The translations under genes were made by a program, and so were the position numbers. A DNA stretch of 64,000 bases from Tetranychus cinnabarinus (lineage: Eukaryota > Arthropoda > Arachnida > Trombidiformes > Tetranychidae). Below, one piece after another: positions 24,014 through 36,082 of this stretch. Numbering within the stretch: position 1 is the stretch's first letter; every line of letters begins with the position of its first letter. Under the pieces are notes generated by a model. The model saw nothing but the letters and a program-made list of their open reading frames with translations. It was not told the DNA's origin and made no database searches. The stretch lies in the NCBI GenBank assembly GCA_022266195.1, contig WHVY01000004.1:5535501-5599500 (forward strand), read 5' to 3'.

Positions 24014-24224
24014 CAACAACATTTAGGCTAACAAAGAGGCTTTTTGGTGGACTCGTTGATACTTGACATTCATAGATTCCTGCATCACTTTTAGAAGTAT
24101 AACCAATTTGTAAACTCCAATCATCACTATTTTCCATGTGAACAGCTTGAAACCTCTGATCAGGTGTATAAGTGTATTTACCTACTGTTAATACATTTAA
24201 ATCACGTCTTCGAATCCATGAAAC
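24014..24224 (-). CDS. dpr: Dpr-like Ig protein, exon 2 (most of Ig1)
   Basis: It starts after CCTTGACAG|GTTTCA in phase 0 and ends AATGTTGTTG|GTAAGT in phase 1. It completes the first Ig domain: VSWIRRRDLNVLTVGKYTYT, then PDQRFQAVH, DDWSLQIGY and DAGIYECQVST. The order VSWIR-RD--VLT-G-YTYT-D-RF-----W-L-I----D-G-YECQ-ST-P is the signature of the Dpr Ig1 domain, which in Drosophila makes the contact with DIP partners. The domain ends SLFVSLNVV, joining exon 3. Confidence 0.95.
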
Positions 24225-25568
24225 CTGTCAAGGTTTGAGAAAAGGCAAAATTGATTAATGGAACAAAATTCAATTCTGGTTCAAAGGTTGGGTCAAAAGA
24301 TTGAAATTTTGCAGATGAAAATGAAATGAATATTGGAATGGAAAAAAAGTGAAAAATTGTTTAATGATCAACTGAAAGGTTACACAAGCTTGAAAAATTG
24401 TTTAACTGGAAATGAACTTTAATCAATATTTAAAATCAAAATGAGTCTAAATGGTGAAATGAAAAGGTGAATTTGTTTGATCGCTTGAAAAAAAGAGTTG
24501 AAAAATGTTTGAACGTTTTTTGAATCAAAAATTATCATCTGCTTCAAGTGAACATTTTTCAATGTGTATAAATTTTCAATTTACATATTCACATCTTTGC
24601 CATGGAATAAATTAGTAGAACTGAAGAATTGCCTTTTTTGCCTGTTTTTGCCTCGTATTATTTAATCGTCTCACTCTGTAAACTCATTTGACTGATAAAT
24701 CGTCATGGGAATTGATGAGTTAGACAATGAACCTTTTCAGCTGCAAACAAACTTTGAAACTGAACAGTGAATGAATGAAAGTCAAATCATTCATTTTTTT
24801 GCAGTTGAACCAAACAAAATGCATGAAAAGGACTTGAAACACTTTTTCATATTTATCATGTGAAAAATGTTCTAATTACCATGTTGACCAGTTTCAATGC
24901 TTAATCTTTTATCGATTGGCTTGAAATCACATGACTTTGAAAACATGAAACATTAACTCGAATCACTCAAATCGATTATCAAAAGCGATAATCTGAATCA
25001 TTATGGAAATTATCTAATAGTTTATCATCATGAAATCAAGAAGTATCTTTTCAAGCTTAAATGGCATTCAAAAAACTTTTAAATACAAGTTTTGTGAGAT
25101 TCGATAGTTAGTGATTCACGAAAATGAATGAAATTGCAATTAAAAAGTTTACTTTTGGTTAACCAAATTGTAAGCAAATAAACAAAAAATTATACTTTTA
25201 TAACAATATAATGTTTGGTTAATGATGTGAAAGCTGAATAATATCAACAAAAGTAAATATGAAAACTGAAAAAATATTTACAAAATCTTATAAATCTAAT
25301 TCGAAATGAAATAACTTTTCCAAACTTTTGATCATTTTTAGATCTAGGATGGATCGATTGCTCATTTGACAGATTTTAAAGGCCATTCTCAAGCTTTGAG
25401 GGCAAATGAAAAGTGGAAAAAGGAAAATTGTTTCTGGTGTACACGAATGAAAACCCAAAGAATTTTGAAAAAAAGGTTTTTCAATGTTGAAAATTAAATA
25501 GGGTGCAATGTTATATTGTTAAAAGTTGAAGTGATATTAGGTTTGAGTAAAAATGCCCGTTTTGCGCG

Positions 25569-26108
25569 ATGAAAAGGCCAATACCAAAATTAGGAAGAGT
25601 TTGGGGAGGATTGGCCGAGGTTAATAACTCAGAAGACAAATGGGCAATGATTTACCATGAGATGAAAGAGGCTAGAGCTTCAGCAACTCAGGTACATTTT
25701 TAAACTTTAGTCTGAGGCGAATTTTATTAAACTTTACTATTAGAAGTTATTTTTCATTCCCCATTCAAACTGAATTGCTACAGCTCGTGCAACTAAACAT
25801 TATAATCTCTTTCTCCTTCTTGAGGAGATGCCTGCTGAGTATTCAGCTCGTGATTGGACTTTTGCTAAGGACTTGATCTCACAAGTCATACAATTCATTT
25901 GTAAATAAAACTTGATTTAAATAATGTTAAATCCAACATTATCAAGGTTTCTGGCACAGGCCGCAATTTTTTATGCCGCTATGAAAGATAACCAAGAAAA
26001 AAGTGACACAACTTTGAAAGACTGATTTCTTAGCCAGTATCGGGCTAGATTACAGTCTTAGAAAGAATAAGTATTAGAGAAAGCGATTTCTAAGGAGATT
26101 TGTTCCAT
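25569..26108 (+). pseudogene. Unidentified decayed protein-coding fragment
   Basis: An ATG at 25569 opens MKRPIPKLGRVWGGLAEV and NNSEDKWAMIYHEMKEARAS, up to a GT-like junction at 25691. From 25785 a second frame reads RATKHYNLFLLLEEMPAEYS and ARDWTFAKDLISQVIQFIC to a TAA. A third piece from about 25950 reads FLAQAAIFYAAMKDNQEKSD and continues with three in-frame stops (for example after TLKD and LQS). The segments look like one helical protein but the join between the first two is not phase-compatible. I call it a pseudogene; I do not recognise the family. It could be a retroposed host gene or a transposon protein. Confidence 0.45.
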
Positions 26109-29100
26109 CCAATTGTAATATTTATTGGATTGGGTTGAAACAAAATTCATGGCTGGACTCAAGTTGAAAGGCAATAAAAAATGGATGAACTCTTTTAAGG
26201 AGAAACAGAGGCAAAAACAAGGGAATGAATGCTAATTATCTGAATAAACTGAAGAAAATTGATCAATTTATTGACTAACAATTTGACAATCATTTCATCT
26301 TTAACCAACTATCAATGTAAATACAATTGTTGCTAAGTGACGATTGAAGGGAACCATTTAATTAATTGAATTGAATAAAATCAATAGAAATCTGATTATA
26401 TTTAATAGGTTCATTAGGAATTGGGTGAAAGAAAATGCAATTTTATTTGGAATATCATTTGTTGGTTTATACAATTTATACCCAAACCTGATTGAATAAT
26501 CAATTGTGATCGAAAAAGAATATCGAAAAAGAAAACAAAAAGAAGGAAAAAAATATTTTATTCTCGATTAACAAACAAAGTATTACAAGTAAACCTGATG
26601 CATGAGAAAATCAAAATTGACTAAAAATTTTCTCCAAAACTTGAAACTCTTTAATCTCATAATTTGTAAAAGGTTCACGAGCATTATAAATGCAACATCA
26701 AGATTGATGAATCCAGAAAAATCAAAAGTTTGGTTCGAAAAAACAGAAAAATTTCATTAAATTTGGAAATTTAATTTGAAACCTTTCACTTGGATTGTGT
26801 TTTACCAGGTAAAAGATGAACACACACAAAAAAACTAATCAACATAAAGTGATGTCTTTTAAATATTACATTTGTTTTCAATTGAACTTTGCAGAGTTTG
26901 ATTCATGAAAAATGGTTTCAACTCGATTGATGGCTGTAAAGGGTGAGGCTTGGGCTAAACTGGATAAGTTGTCAAATGTCCAATTTGACAGGGAAAAAAA
27001 AGAACTTCAGGTTTACAGGTTCAAAGTGATTTCGATAATTGAGATGGAAATTTGCAGCGACAAGAAAATTAAATTGAATAATGAATTTTGCATGCTCTTC
27101 TCTATTCAGGGAATCCTGCTTTTTCCCTCTGTAAATACATTAGATGATAAAGTTTAAGTTATGAAACAAATTGGTTCAAATTAAAGTAAATGGGAGTTGA
27201 AAGTTATTGAAATGATGAAGAGTAGAGCCGAGTCAAGGAAAAAGAGAGTTTCATTAATTTTACATTTTACTTTCCCTGTGCAACTGCAGTATTCAAGATT
27301 TTACTTCTTTTCCGAAGAGGAAAAAAACGAAGAGAAGGAAAAATGTAACATGAATTGAACAGCAATTGGAACAAGAGGAAGACATGAAAAGTTCTGTTAA
27401 CTATCAATGTTTGGTTATCTTGACTGTTTTTGTAAATTTAATTACTGACTTGATAGTAAACTTATTGGACCATGAATGTGGTGAAAACTTTTTACTCTGC
27501 ACTTTACCATTTCATCTTCCCTTTTATTTTGCATTATACAAAAGTAATTCACCAAATTAGAATCTTAAAGAGTGATTAGTGAGTGCCAAAATACTTTCAA
27601 TAGGGTAAAGGTTCAAGTAAGGCGAGGGAAAGGTGGCAAGATGAGATGGAAAAGGTAAAGAAAAAGTTGCAAGAAGAAAAACTGTAAATTCTATTCAGAT
27701 TATTTCGAGATTAATACATGGAAGCTCATTAATTCGCAGTTGCAACTTGCAACATTTAGCCTACTACACTGCTCTTGATTATCTTATTAACTTTAATTAC
27801 AATTTAAAGTTGAATGTTGTTTTGCAAAATATTTCTGTGTGTTTTCGAATGCCAATCATGCACAAGAGTTACTACATTTTGCTTTGAAAATTAATCATCG
27901 TTAGGGTTGCAAACAAGTATTTTAGCATTGTTCAAGTCTTAAACTTCGAACGCATGATTCGGACAGTTGAATACGGAAATATTTTACTTAAACAGCAACT
28001 TTAGTACTATGCATTAGAGCATTTTATGCATTAAAAAAAGTCATTCAGAACGAAAAGGTTGCTTCTTTTGATTATGCATCGATTCTTGTGTCACCTGAAT
28101 GATCGCTAATTCTTATGCCTCCACACAGTATGCTTATGACTTGTGATGGTAGTCACTATTCATACAGACTATTCAACTCTCTACGCTCTCGCTAGTTTGA
28201 CTTAACTACAAGACTTGGGTTGACTTGGGTATCAAGGTGATGGAGTTATGCTGCTGTACGAAAATATTAATATTTGAAATGGACAATAAATCTTTCGCCG
28301 ATAATCCAACTTTAGATGTTCTACTTGAAAGGCAGAAACTCCATATGTTAGCCGATAATGAAGTGACCCTGGAAGGTTTGAAGCTGAAACTTGAAACAAG
28401 AGTTTTAATGATCTAGAGCTTGAAATCGATATCTATTATTTTTCTGTGCAAATGGATTCTATGGATTTAATGATGAAATGTATAGTTTACACTTGGCTAT
28501 TTAGACAATTAGCCTAATCGAAGCGTCACTTGTAATTATTCAGATGATTATAAATTTTGATCATGATAGTAATTATCGATTCATCTTTAATAAAACTCAT
28601 AAATTGGATGAAATACGCATTTTCTTATTGCTTTTCTCATAAGAGCTTTAATGATGCATTTCAAGTCAACACATCATTTTAGATTCAAAGTCCTTGTCAA
28701 AGTATGTAACCACAAAAAAAATGTATCGATGAGACTTTAAATTCACCATTTGGAAAAGTCAATTCTATCAATAAATTTGTTCTGAAAAAAAATTCAAGTT
28801 CTTTCACAAAAATACTCATATCAACAGACAAATCTGATTGACTTTTTCCAAAAGAAGCATGAAAAATCAATACAAAAAATTCTCTCCAATGGAACATAAT
28901 CAAATGTCTTTTCAAAATTCAGACAACATCTTAAAAGGATCGTCCAATCCATTGCCATATGCAACTTGAGGATAGAAGGAAAAATGAGTCTAAATTTGAC
29001 AGTTTTCAGGGAAACCTGAAAATATTGATCGATTTACCAGAAAATAAAATCAAAATTCTAATCTCAATTTTTCCAAACAGAATGTTGATAAACAGTTTTC

Positions 29101-29348
29101 CTGTTTACCCAATGCCATGTATTCAGATACACATTGATTAATGCAAGTGTTGAATAATTTCCAACCTCAGAGAACAAACAAAAACAAAAGAGCCATTCAA
29201 CTGAATAATGATATGAAGATTCATTTTTATTCCGCTTTTCAATTAAATATTGAATTTTGTTTGCGAAATTCATTTTCAAAAAGTCACAACAAAATGATTA
29301 TTTGAAACTCGATGAGAAACTGCAATTTGGGGAAAAAAAGATTGAAAA

Positions 29349-29415
29349 GAATATCTTTTTTGTTGCATTTCGAAATTGTTTCCCATTGAAATTCATTTCT
29401 ACTCATGATAATGAT
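29349..29415. repeat. 67-bp segment repeated at 46228-46294
   Basis: This segment (beginning GAATATCTTTTTTGTT, ending ACTCATGATAATGAT) matches 46228-46294 over 67 bp with about four mismatches and no gaps. Similarity stops at both ends, so it is either a very short dispersed repeat or the donor of a small templated insertion at 46.2 kb. Confidence 0.75.
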
Positions 29416-31318
29416 AACCAATTTGAGTGAACAAAGTGAGATGAAAGGAAAACATGAATACCTAAGACAAATTGATAAACTTGATCATTGATCGATCATT
29501 ACTAAAGATGAAAAACTTTCAATTTTCAGTGTTTTTCCGTACAATACAAATGATCGATTGATAAGTTTTACTTGGCATCACATTTCATTTCTTGCAAGTG
29601 AACATCGAAAATCAAGGAGAGAGAAGCAAAAAAGTAGGACAAGTTTTTTTTCTCTCTTTTCGTGCATTTATCAAGTTAAACTCAAACTTATTATATTTCA
29701 TTCTTGATATTTTTTACCATTATGATTGTCATCATTGATTGGTATTTGTTGTTGAAGCTGAGAGTACAAAAAATAGGAAAAGTGAACAACAGTGGAAAAA
29801 GTAAAGCAGGGAAAGGAAGAAAATTGAATCATTGAAATGGCAAAGAAAGAAAAGATGAAAATTCTGAAATTTTTTTCCCTCTCTTTCCCTTCGACTCTTC
29901 TTCGTTTTTGATCAAATAAAAGGAAATCAAATAAAGATTCATTTACTTAATGCAATTGATTAACTCGATTCAACATTTCTCTTTCCTCCCAACTTTGCAA
30001 CCTTATTTTCCCCTTCTTCATGCAATCATGAAAAAGAAACTTTGAAATATGATAAGATTGAGAATATTTTTTTTCTATCGAAATTTGGTGGAGACAAAAA
30101 ATCGAATTGTGATTCCAATAATAATTGTCGTTTTTGATTTCAATATCAAATTCTGGTCTCGCCTTGAATATTGAATCGTGAAAGGTGATATCGAAGTGCG
30201 TGAAGAGAAAAGAATATTTTTTTGTCTTTTCTTCGTTTATTTATGTTCGTTGATTGGAGCATGTGGACCAGGTAAGAGTTGTAATTGAAAGGTTAATGAG
30301 ATACGATTGATTGTTAAGTGTTATTAGTTGGTTAAAGTTGGTCCATTTGTGGTGTCACCGGGAAAACAGATGAGAAGAAGTTTAAAGTTTCTCTGGAAAT
30401 GTTATTGTTTTATCAGAAAATTATTGAACCAAATCGTTTGGAAATCAACCAAACCAATGAGAAACAAGAGCAACAACAAAATGAATCAACTGAGGGAAGC
30501 AAGGAAAAAACTGGAAATGAGGAGAAGAAAAAACAAACTTCATGATGAGATGAAGTGATGAGAAAAAGGTAAGAGAATGATGAAGATGAAAACTCTTGGG
30601 TCGCATCAGCAAGAGTGATTGTGATGAGAATAGATAATAGCAATTTTTGTTTCATCTTGTTCAATAAAAGCTTTAATCCACTGGAATATGGTGAGCCCAG
30701 GGAATTCCTTGAAACTTTCTACTTTCTTAGTATTACAACAAAGTTGGGCCAAAAGATGGTCAACATATTGTTTCCTTTGTCCATTTTCTTGTCCATGTTA
30801 ATTTTTCTTTACCAGTTTAATTGTTTTGTAATCTATTCATGTTGACCTCTGATTTGGGCAACTTTACTCATTACTGTGACTTGAATGATGAATCGTTTTT
30901 TGCAGTTTACAATTAAGTCACTTGAACTTTTGCAAATTAGAGAATCATAGTTTCTATTTTTTCACATTTATTTTCTGCAAATCAGTTTGATAATTTCTGT
31001 TGATGAATTTTTCACCAATTTTATCATTGTTCAAGCATTTATCGATTTATCTTCCCGGGTAGAGATTTCGAGCTACGCAAGACAGATTCTTGGTAGACAA
31101 TCGTAATTTAAGTATGTTCTTGATCAAAAATAGTTAATGAAAAAATTGCTTGGGAAATTATCAAGTATACGATGTTTTTTTTCAATTTTTACTAAGACGG
31201 TTCACAAAAATATTTTGAAAAAAATAATTTACAAGTACTTAGTAGCTGCATGGAAATTTTAATGTCACATTTTACTAATCAAGATCATGTTGTAACAAAA
31301 TGATTTAGACGTCAATAA

Positions 31319-33028
31319 TCAATCATGTTCAAACGGTGTATCAATCTCATTTATCCAAAATTCGTTTTGCAAGATCTTGCTGGATAAGAAAATAGGAATA
31401 AGAATGCATCGGTTGATAATACAACTAGCATGTATCAATTTTACAAGATTTGTCTTTCGTACACGTTTGAATATTTTATTATAACATTGCGCTATGATTG
31501 GGTTTTCAAGCGTAGGCAATATTAGTTTAGGAAAGTCAGGGACTATTTTCTGATTTCTAAGTTCTTGTAAGTGTGAAATAACAGCATAATAATTATCATC
31601 TTCATATTCTGTTAATTTAATGAAACATTTTATGATTGCGAATAACTTTTGATTTCCGCTTGAATATGAAGCAACATAACTACAAGAACCTCTCTTATAC
31701 TTGTATTTTTCACTGTGAAATGTAACATGATCTTGCTTGAATCTATGGAAAAATTCAACTGATGATGAAGCAAGATCATGATGATTACTCAGTATTTCTT
31801 GTATTTCTTCGGTGAGCTGATAATTTTCATCAAAACAGCTTGAAACTTCCGCTGCGGCTGATCTTTTTCTGATTCCTAAGATATCAGATTGGGCTTGTAA
31901 GTCAAAAGCATCAAAGCAATCAGAAATTCGAGTCTGGTATTTATCAAAGCCTTTCGACCTCAAATACGCTTTACACATCTGATCAAGTTGACCACGAGTT
32001 CCGTGGAAAGATCTTTTTAAGTTGAATATGTTGTTTTCAAAAACAAATGAACTTGCTTCAATCAAACAACCCAGGTTAGAAACTTGTGTGCTCAAATGGG
32101 TCAAAAGATGAAGATTGAAGCGCATTTTATCAATCCCGTAAATTTCCTGAAATGCGACAAGAAAGATCTTGATGAGCTGTTCGGCTTGTATCTGCAAACT
32201 TCGAGGTAAATCAGAATAACACAAATATCTTGTGAAAGTAGAAAGCAAAGCAATAAGAACATATGAATCTGGATCGACTATATCTCGTAAAATCGGTATC
32301 AAGTGAAGCAAAAAAGTTCTTGACTCTGAAGCTTTCCAGTATTTGATTTCAGAAAGACTTCGAAAGCGTCTGCTTAAATCATGTGGTAAGCTGATATGAG
32401 CTACATATTGATCAATTGTTTTGATGACATCTTGCCTATTGAAAGGATCCAGGGTCAAAAGATGCTTGAAAGCCCCTTCAAGTATGGTGTGCATGTAGTC
32501 GATGGGAACTTGATTGGGTATTTGTACAATTTTGCTTAGTTTAGTCCATCCCTTGATTCCGAATCTTTCAGAGTTATTTCTATCAGCAATTTCACCATTT
32601 CTTATATAAAATTCATTGTCCTTGTTTAGATCATCAGAGTTTTCATCAAATGGATAACAGAAAGTTCTTGTTCCTCTTTGAGTGGCCGTTGAAGATCCCT
32701 TTATACAACAGTAAGGACATCCAAACATCCCATTGAAAGCTTTATGATTTAAAGCTTTGTATTTTGCTACAGAGTCCATCACAATGATTCCGACTCGAAT
32801 GTGCAAGTAAATTTTACCAAGACTGGTATCTAAAACAACAGGTTCTTGAAGATGATTTAGAAAGTTCAGCGGCTCAATCAGCACTTTGTCTATTAGAATA
32901 TCGGGTCTCAGTTTTTGATTGCCCCAATAAATAGCTAAATTATAAATATTTTCTTTAACAAGTCGACGATGATATGGCAATTCCGCAATTGTGAATGTAA
33001 CTGGCGTCGTGCATGTTCTCAAGAACAC
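31319..33028 (-). CDS. CACTA/Tnp2-like transposase, 5'-truncated
   Basis: A 569-codon open frame, by far the longest in the window. It resembles the animal relatives of plant En/Spm (CACTA) transposases of the Tnp2 (Transposase_21) type. Supporting features are VMDSVAKYKALNHKAFNG at about residues 83-100 followed by GCPYC (Cys-x-x-Cys near 104-107), FGIKGWTKLSKI and then PIDYMHTILEGAFKHLL near 175-191, WKASESRTFLLHLIPIL, and a distal FNLHLLTH...FENNIF...HGTRG block. The first codon used is GTG. In-frame sequence extends only to about 33076 with no ATG, and the expected acidic N-terminal region is missing, so the gene is 5'-truncated or lacks an upstream exon. No terminal CACTA inverted repeats were seen nearby. 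Uninterrupted coding suggests recent activity. It lies in a dpr intron on the same strand. Confidence 0.8.
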   Translation of the reverse strand: MFLRTCTTPVTFTIAELPYHRRLVKENIYNLAIYWGNQKLRPDILIDKVLIEPLNFLNHLQEPVVLDTSLGKIYLHIRVGIIVMDSVAKYKALNHKAFNGMFGCPYCCIKGSSTATQRGTRTFCYPFDENSDDLNKDNEFYIRNGEIADRNNSERFGIKGWTKLSKIVQIPNQVPIDYMHTILEGAFKHLLTLDPFNRQDVIKTIDQYVAHISLPHDLSRRFRSLSEIKYWKASESRTFLLHLIPILRDIVDPDSYVLIALLSTFTRYLCYSDLPRSLQIQAEQLIKIFLVAFQEIYGIDKMRFNLHLLTHLSTQVSNLGCLIEASSFVFENNIFNLKRSFHGTRGQLDQMCKAYLRSKGFDKYQTRISDCFDAFDLQAQSDILGIRKRSAAAEVSSCFDENYQLTEEIQEILSNHHDLASSSVEFFHRFKQDHVTFHSEKYKYKRGSCSYVASYSSGNQKLFAIIKCFIKLTEYEDDNYYAVISHLQELRNQKIVPDFPKLILPTLENPIIAQCYNKIFKRVRKTNLVKLIHASCIINRCILIPIFLSSKILQNEFWINEIDTPFEHD

Positions 33029-33045
33029 AATTGTGTTCTTGAGAA
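33016..33045. repeat. Perfect 30-bp palindrome at transposase 5' edge
   Basis: The 15-bp arm TTCTCAAGAACACAA is followed immediately by its exact reverse complement, with no spacer. It overlaps the first codons of the transposase frame (the GTG at 33028 lies inside it). It could be a fold-back rearrangement junction at the truncated 5' end or a binding site; the sequence alone does not decide. Confidence 0.85.
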
Positions 33046-33302
33046 GTTGTTGATTTGCTACGGTTTTGGGTTCTTTTTAGGTTTCTTTTCATTCTTTTTT
33101 GAGTTGATATCACCGGCCTGTCTAGGAAATCAATGAGGGGAGCAATGATAACTTTTGAACAAAAGCTGTGATTTGATCTGTTTTTGATTGTTTAAATTGT
33201 TAGTAATGTCGTTATACTCAACAGTTGAAATCTAATTTGAAAATGAATAAAAAGTTGATGGTGAATATAAAACTGGCAATAGAGGTCGATGTATAAAAAA
33301 AT

Positions 33303-33415
33303 CTACGAGTCTGGGTAGTCCCAAGTGGTCACCCACTAAGTACTAACCCAGCCCAGTTTGCTCAACTTCGGAGATCTGACGGGATCCGGTGCTATCAAAC
33401 TGGCCCAGCCGTAGC
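33303..33415 (-). rRNA. 5S ribosomal RNA gene (or well-preserved pseudogene)
   Basis: Read on the minus strand the segment follows the animal 5S order: CTACGGC start, CCGGATCCCGTCAGATCTCC, GAAGTTGAGCA, GGGCTGGGTTAGTACTTAG, TGGGTGACCACTTGGGA, and a CTCGTAG end. The two ends pair (CTACGG with TCGTAG, one G-U). The helix II arms are CAGTTTG and CAAACTG, different from the usual CACCCTG/CAGGGTG-type pair but still complementary, that is, compensatory change. A T6 run follows at once (33300 downward), as expected for an RNA polymerase III terminator. At about 113 nt it is a few bases short of the usual ~120. Conserved pairing favours a functional gene; a 5S-derived SINE head or recent pseudogene is possible. 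It is a single copy here. Confidence 0.8.
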
Positions 33416-34437
33416 GAAAGATGATGCATTCAATAGTTATCAAGAGCTTGGGCAAGTTCCGATTCTCGATTCAAAGCCATCTTATCTCATCTTAATAATG
33501 ACTCGATATCCACACATGATTATCATTTACTGCTCTACCAACTTCAACTTACATGAATTATGTACTTTGATACCACGACATAGTTTAGTTCAAAGTTGGC
33601 TCAATAACTGATCAAATGAATCAATGTCTAGCCTTATAAAGAATGCGATCAGAACAAACAAACGTGTCGCAAATGCCTGCTCTGATGGTGATTTGATTTA
33701 CCGTAAGCTCATCTCTCATAAATCCTAAGGAAATAACTTCGAGTCTTCAACATGAACTCAACCCACCTTGATAAGGTGCAATCTTTACCAAAAAGAATAC
33801 ATTCAACTGATGTTGGAACCAAGAGCGTTTCAATGTTTTTCAATCTTAACAAACATCCTTTGACTTAAATTTTCATTCGGCTTGAAATGAATTTTTCCAT
33901 TTTTCAATAATCTCCAATTCGAATCAAAAGATTCAAAAGAAGATTATGCAACAGAATTTGCTCGCTTTATTAGTATCATCTTTTCATTTCAACATTTAAA
34001 TTTTTTCTTCTTTTCCGTTCACTAAGTTGACTTTACACCATTATCATCATCTACTAAACACTGAATCTAGCAACAGCCAAAGTGCAACAACAGCTCTTAT
34101 CTCTACCCTGTAATATCTCACCCATCGATTTGAAATAAATTTACATATTTGAATTGATACGAAAGCTTAAAGGTAAAAAAAGAAGCCGGAGAAAGAAAAA
34201 GAAACTTTTAAAGATTGTTTTCGTTTATTACCTTTACTAGAGTTTAAATGCAAAGTGATGAAAATATTGTTACTCGGATAAAGTCAAGCTTAACTTTTAA
34301 CCTTTCCTTCCCATGAAAAGATAATGATAAAGGTAAAGAGAGAAGAAGAAAAAGTTGAAAGAAGATTATTTTTGCCCAGATTTTCTTTCCTCAGGCATTT
34401 ATCGTTGCAATTTTCTCCAACTTTTTTTCATTAGATT

Positions 34438-34460
34438 TTCACTCCCAGTCTCGGAGTGAA
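34438..34460. repeat. Small palindromic CTCCCAG element
   Basis: TTCACTCC and GGAGTGAA flank a 7-base centre (CAGTCTC), forming a hairpin. A near-identical copy occurs at 61201-61222 (CACTTCCCAGCTCGGAGTGA). Sharing of an odd short palindrome 27 kb apart suggests tips of a dispersed element or a recurrent protein-binding site. Confidence 0.5.
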
Positions 34461-36062
34461 CAATGAACAGAGAATATCAATAAATGTTTCAAAATTTTTC
34501 TCCAAATCAATAGTTGAATATTTAAATTGGCAAAAAAACTTGACATGAAAGGAATGAAAATTGGAAAAAGAAACCAAAAAATATTCATGAATCGAAAAGA
34601 GAAAAAAATTGTATTTGATAATTGTTGAATGATGAAAAGTTCCAAAGCTTCATGAAACAACTTTACCTCTTCATGAAACGTTCCAAATTAACAACAATTG
34701 AAAAATTTCTTTTCAATATCATGACAATCACCCAACACCCGAGGCTACAAATGCAACTAAATGAACAGCTTATGTTTTTGTAAGCCAATGATTAATATTT
34801 ACAGAATATTCTTTCACAGCTTTTCTCCTTTCAACTCATTATTTACATGTAAATCCTGTAAATCATTGATTATCAGATGAAAGTAAAAGTGAGAAATGAG
34901 AGAAGCAAAAACGAAACGAAAAAATCAATGAACAAACCCTTTCAGTGAAAGTAGAAGCAACTTTTGTTGAAACAATTTGGCAAAGAAGAAAAAATTGATG
35001 AAAAAATTTATTCCAACTTAATGAGCTCATGACAATATTGAGCACCTAATGAGCCTTTAATATCCAAAATGATAGTAAAGGCAAAAGGTTTACAAATCAA
35101 AGTTAACGTGACTTTTGGATATGTAGACTAATGTGATTAAAAATCGTGAAAATTATCGTTATTACCATTCTTTACGATTCTGTTAATGTTAAAGCCTTTC
35201 AATTCTTTACCTTTCAACATTTTATGATCACCTTAAAATGATGAGGATAAAAGCACGAGTAAATCAAGTTGAAATGTTTACTCTAATCATTGCCAGTTAT
35301 CACTTTATTAACTGTTTAATCGCATTTTGTGGTTGTAATCGTAACCAAACTTTTCAAATTAAAAGGTTACATGAAATGAGGTTTTTTTTCACAGAAAACC
35401 TTTTGGTGAAGAGAAAAGAAAATGAAAAATTTTTCTCTTTCCATAATTCCCAGGTTCATCATGAACTACAACTTTGACCTTAGTTGAGGTAAGGATGAGA
35501 AGAGAATCATCGTTTCCTTTTTCATAAACCACTTAAGCTCATCATTTGTAACCAGTAAAACAGTCTAATGTCAATGAGAGTAAATTGTTGAATTTTTCAT
35601 TCAAATGTTCATTCGAAAATTTCAAGTTTCTTTTTTTGCATTTTCTTGCTTTTCTTGGTTTTCCTGTTAATCTTTTCAGACTTGATGAAAGAAGCTAATT
35701 TCAAATCATTATCTTGTAACTCTTTTCATGTAAAATTATTGCTCCAAACTTTAGGTAAAGTCTATTCTCAACTTTTTTTATTTCATGTTTTCCACTTTTC
35801 TTTTCACTTTTGCTCATCAAGTTTATCATGAAACATGAAAGATTAGACTTGCAATGTTTTGTATGAAAAAAAGGACGAAACAAAAGACTGGTGTAAAGTA
35901 ATGAAATAGTCTGAATTGGTTATAATAAATGGAGTATAATTTACAGAAAATTATTGATTACAATGAATCATGATTAAAGCTTTTGATTTATGCATTTTTT
36001 CGCTTCATCATCATGAACAAAGATTCTTGAGCCTTTTTATTTTAATAGAAAGAAAAAAGACT

Positions 36063-36082
36063 GAGAGAGAGAGAGAGAGAAA
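36063..36082. repeat. GA microsatellite
   Basis: An uninterrupted (GA)n run inside the dpr intron, followed by an A/G-rich stretch. Confidence 0.9.

Noticed and set aside
30193..30271. Signal-peptide-like stretch ending at a good donor (CCAG|GTAAGA), a possible second first exon for Dscam
   Set aside because: There is no in-frame ATG between the upstream stop at 30172 and the hydrophobic core, and no downstream exon ties to it specifically.
31000..33300. CACTA terminal inverted repeats around the transposase
   Set aside because: No matching inverted ends or target duplication were seen. The CCACTAAG word near 33332 belongs to the 5S gene.
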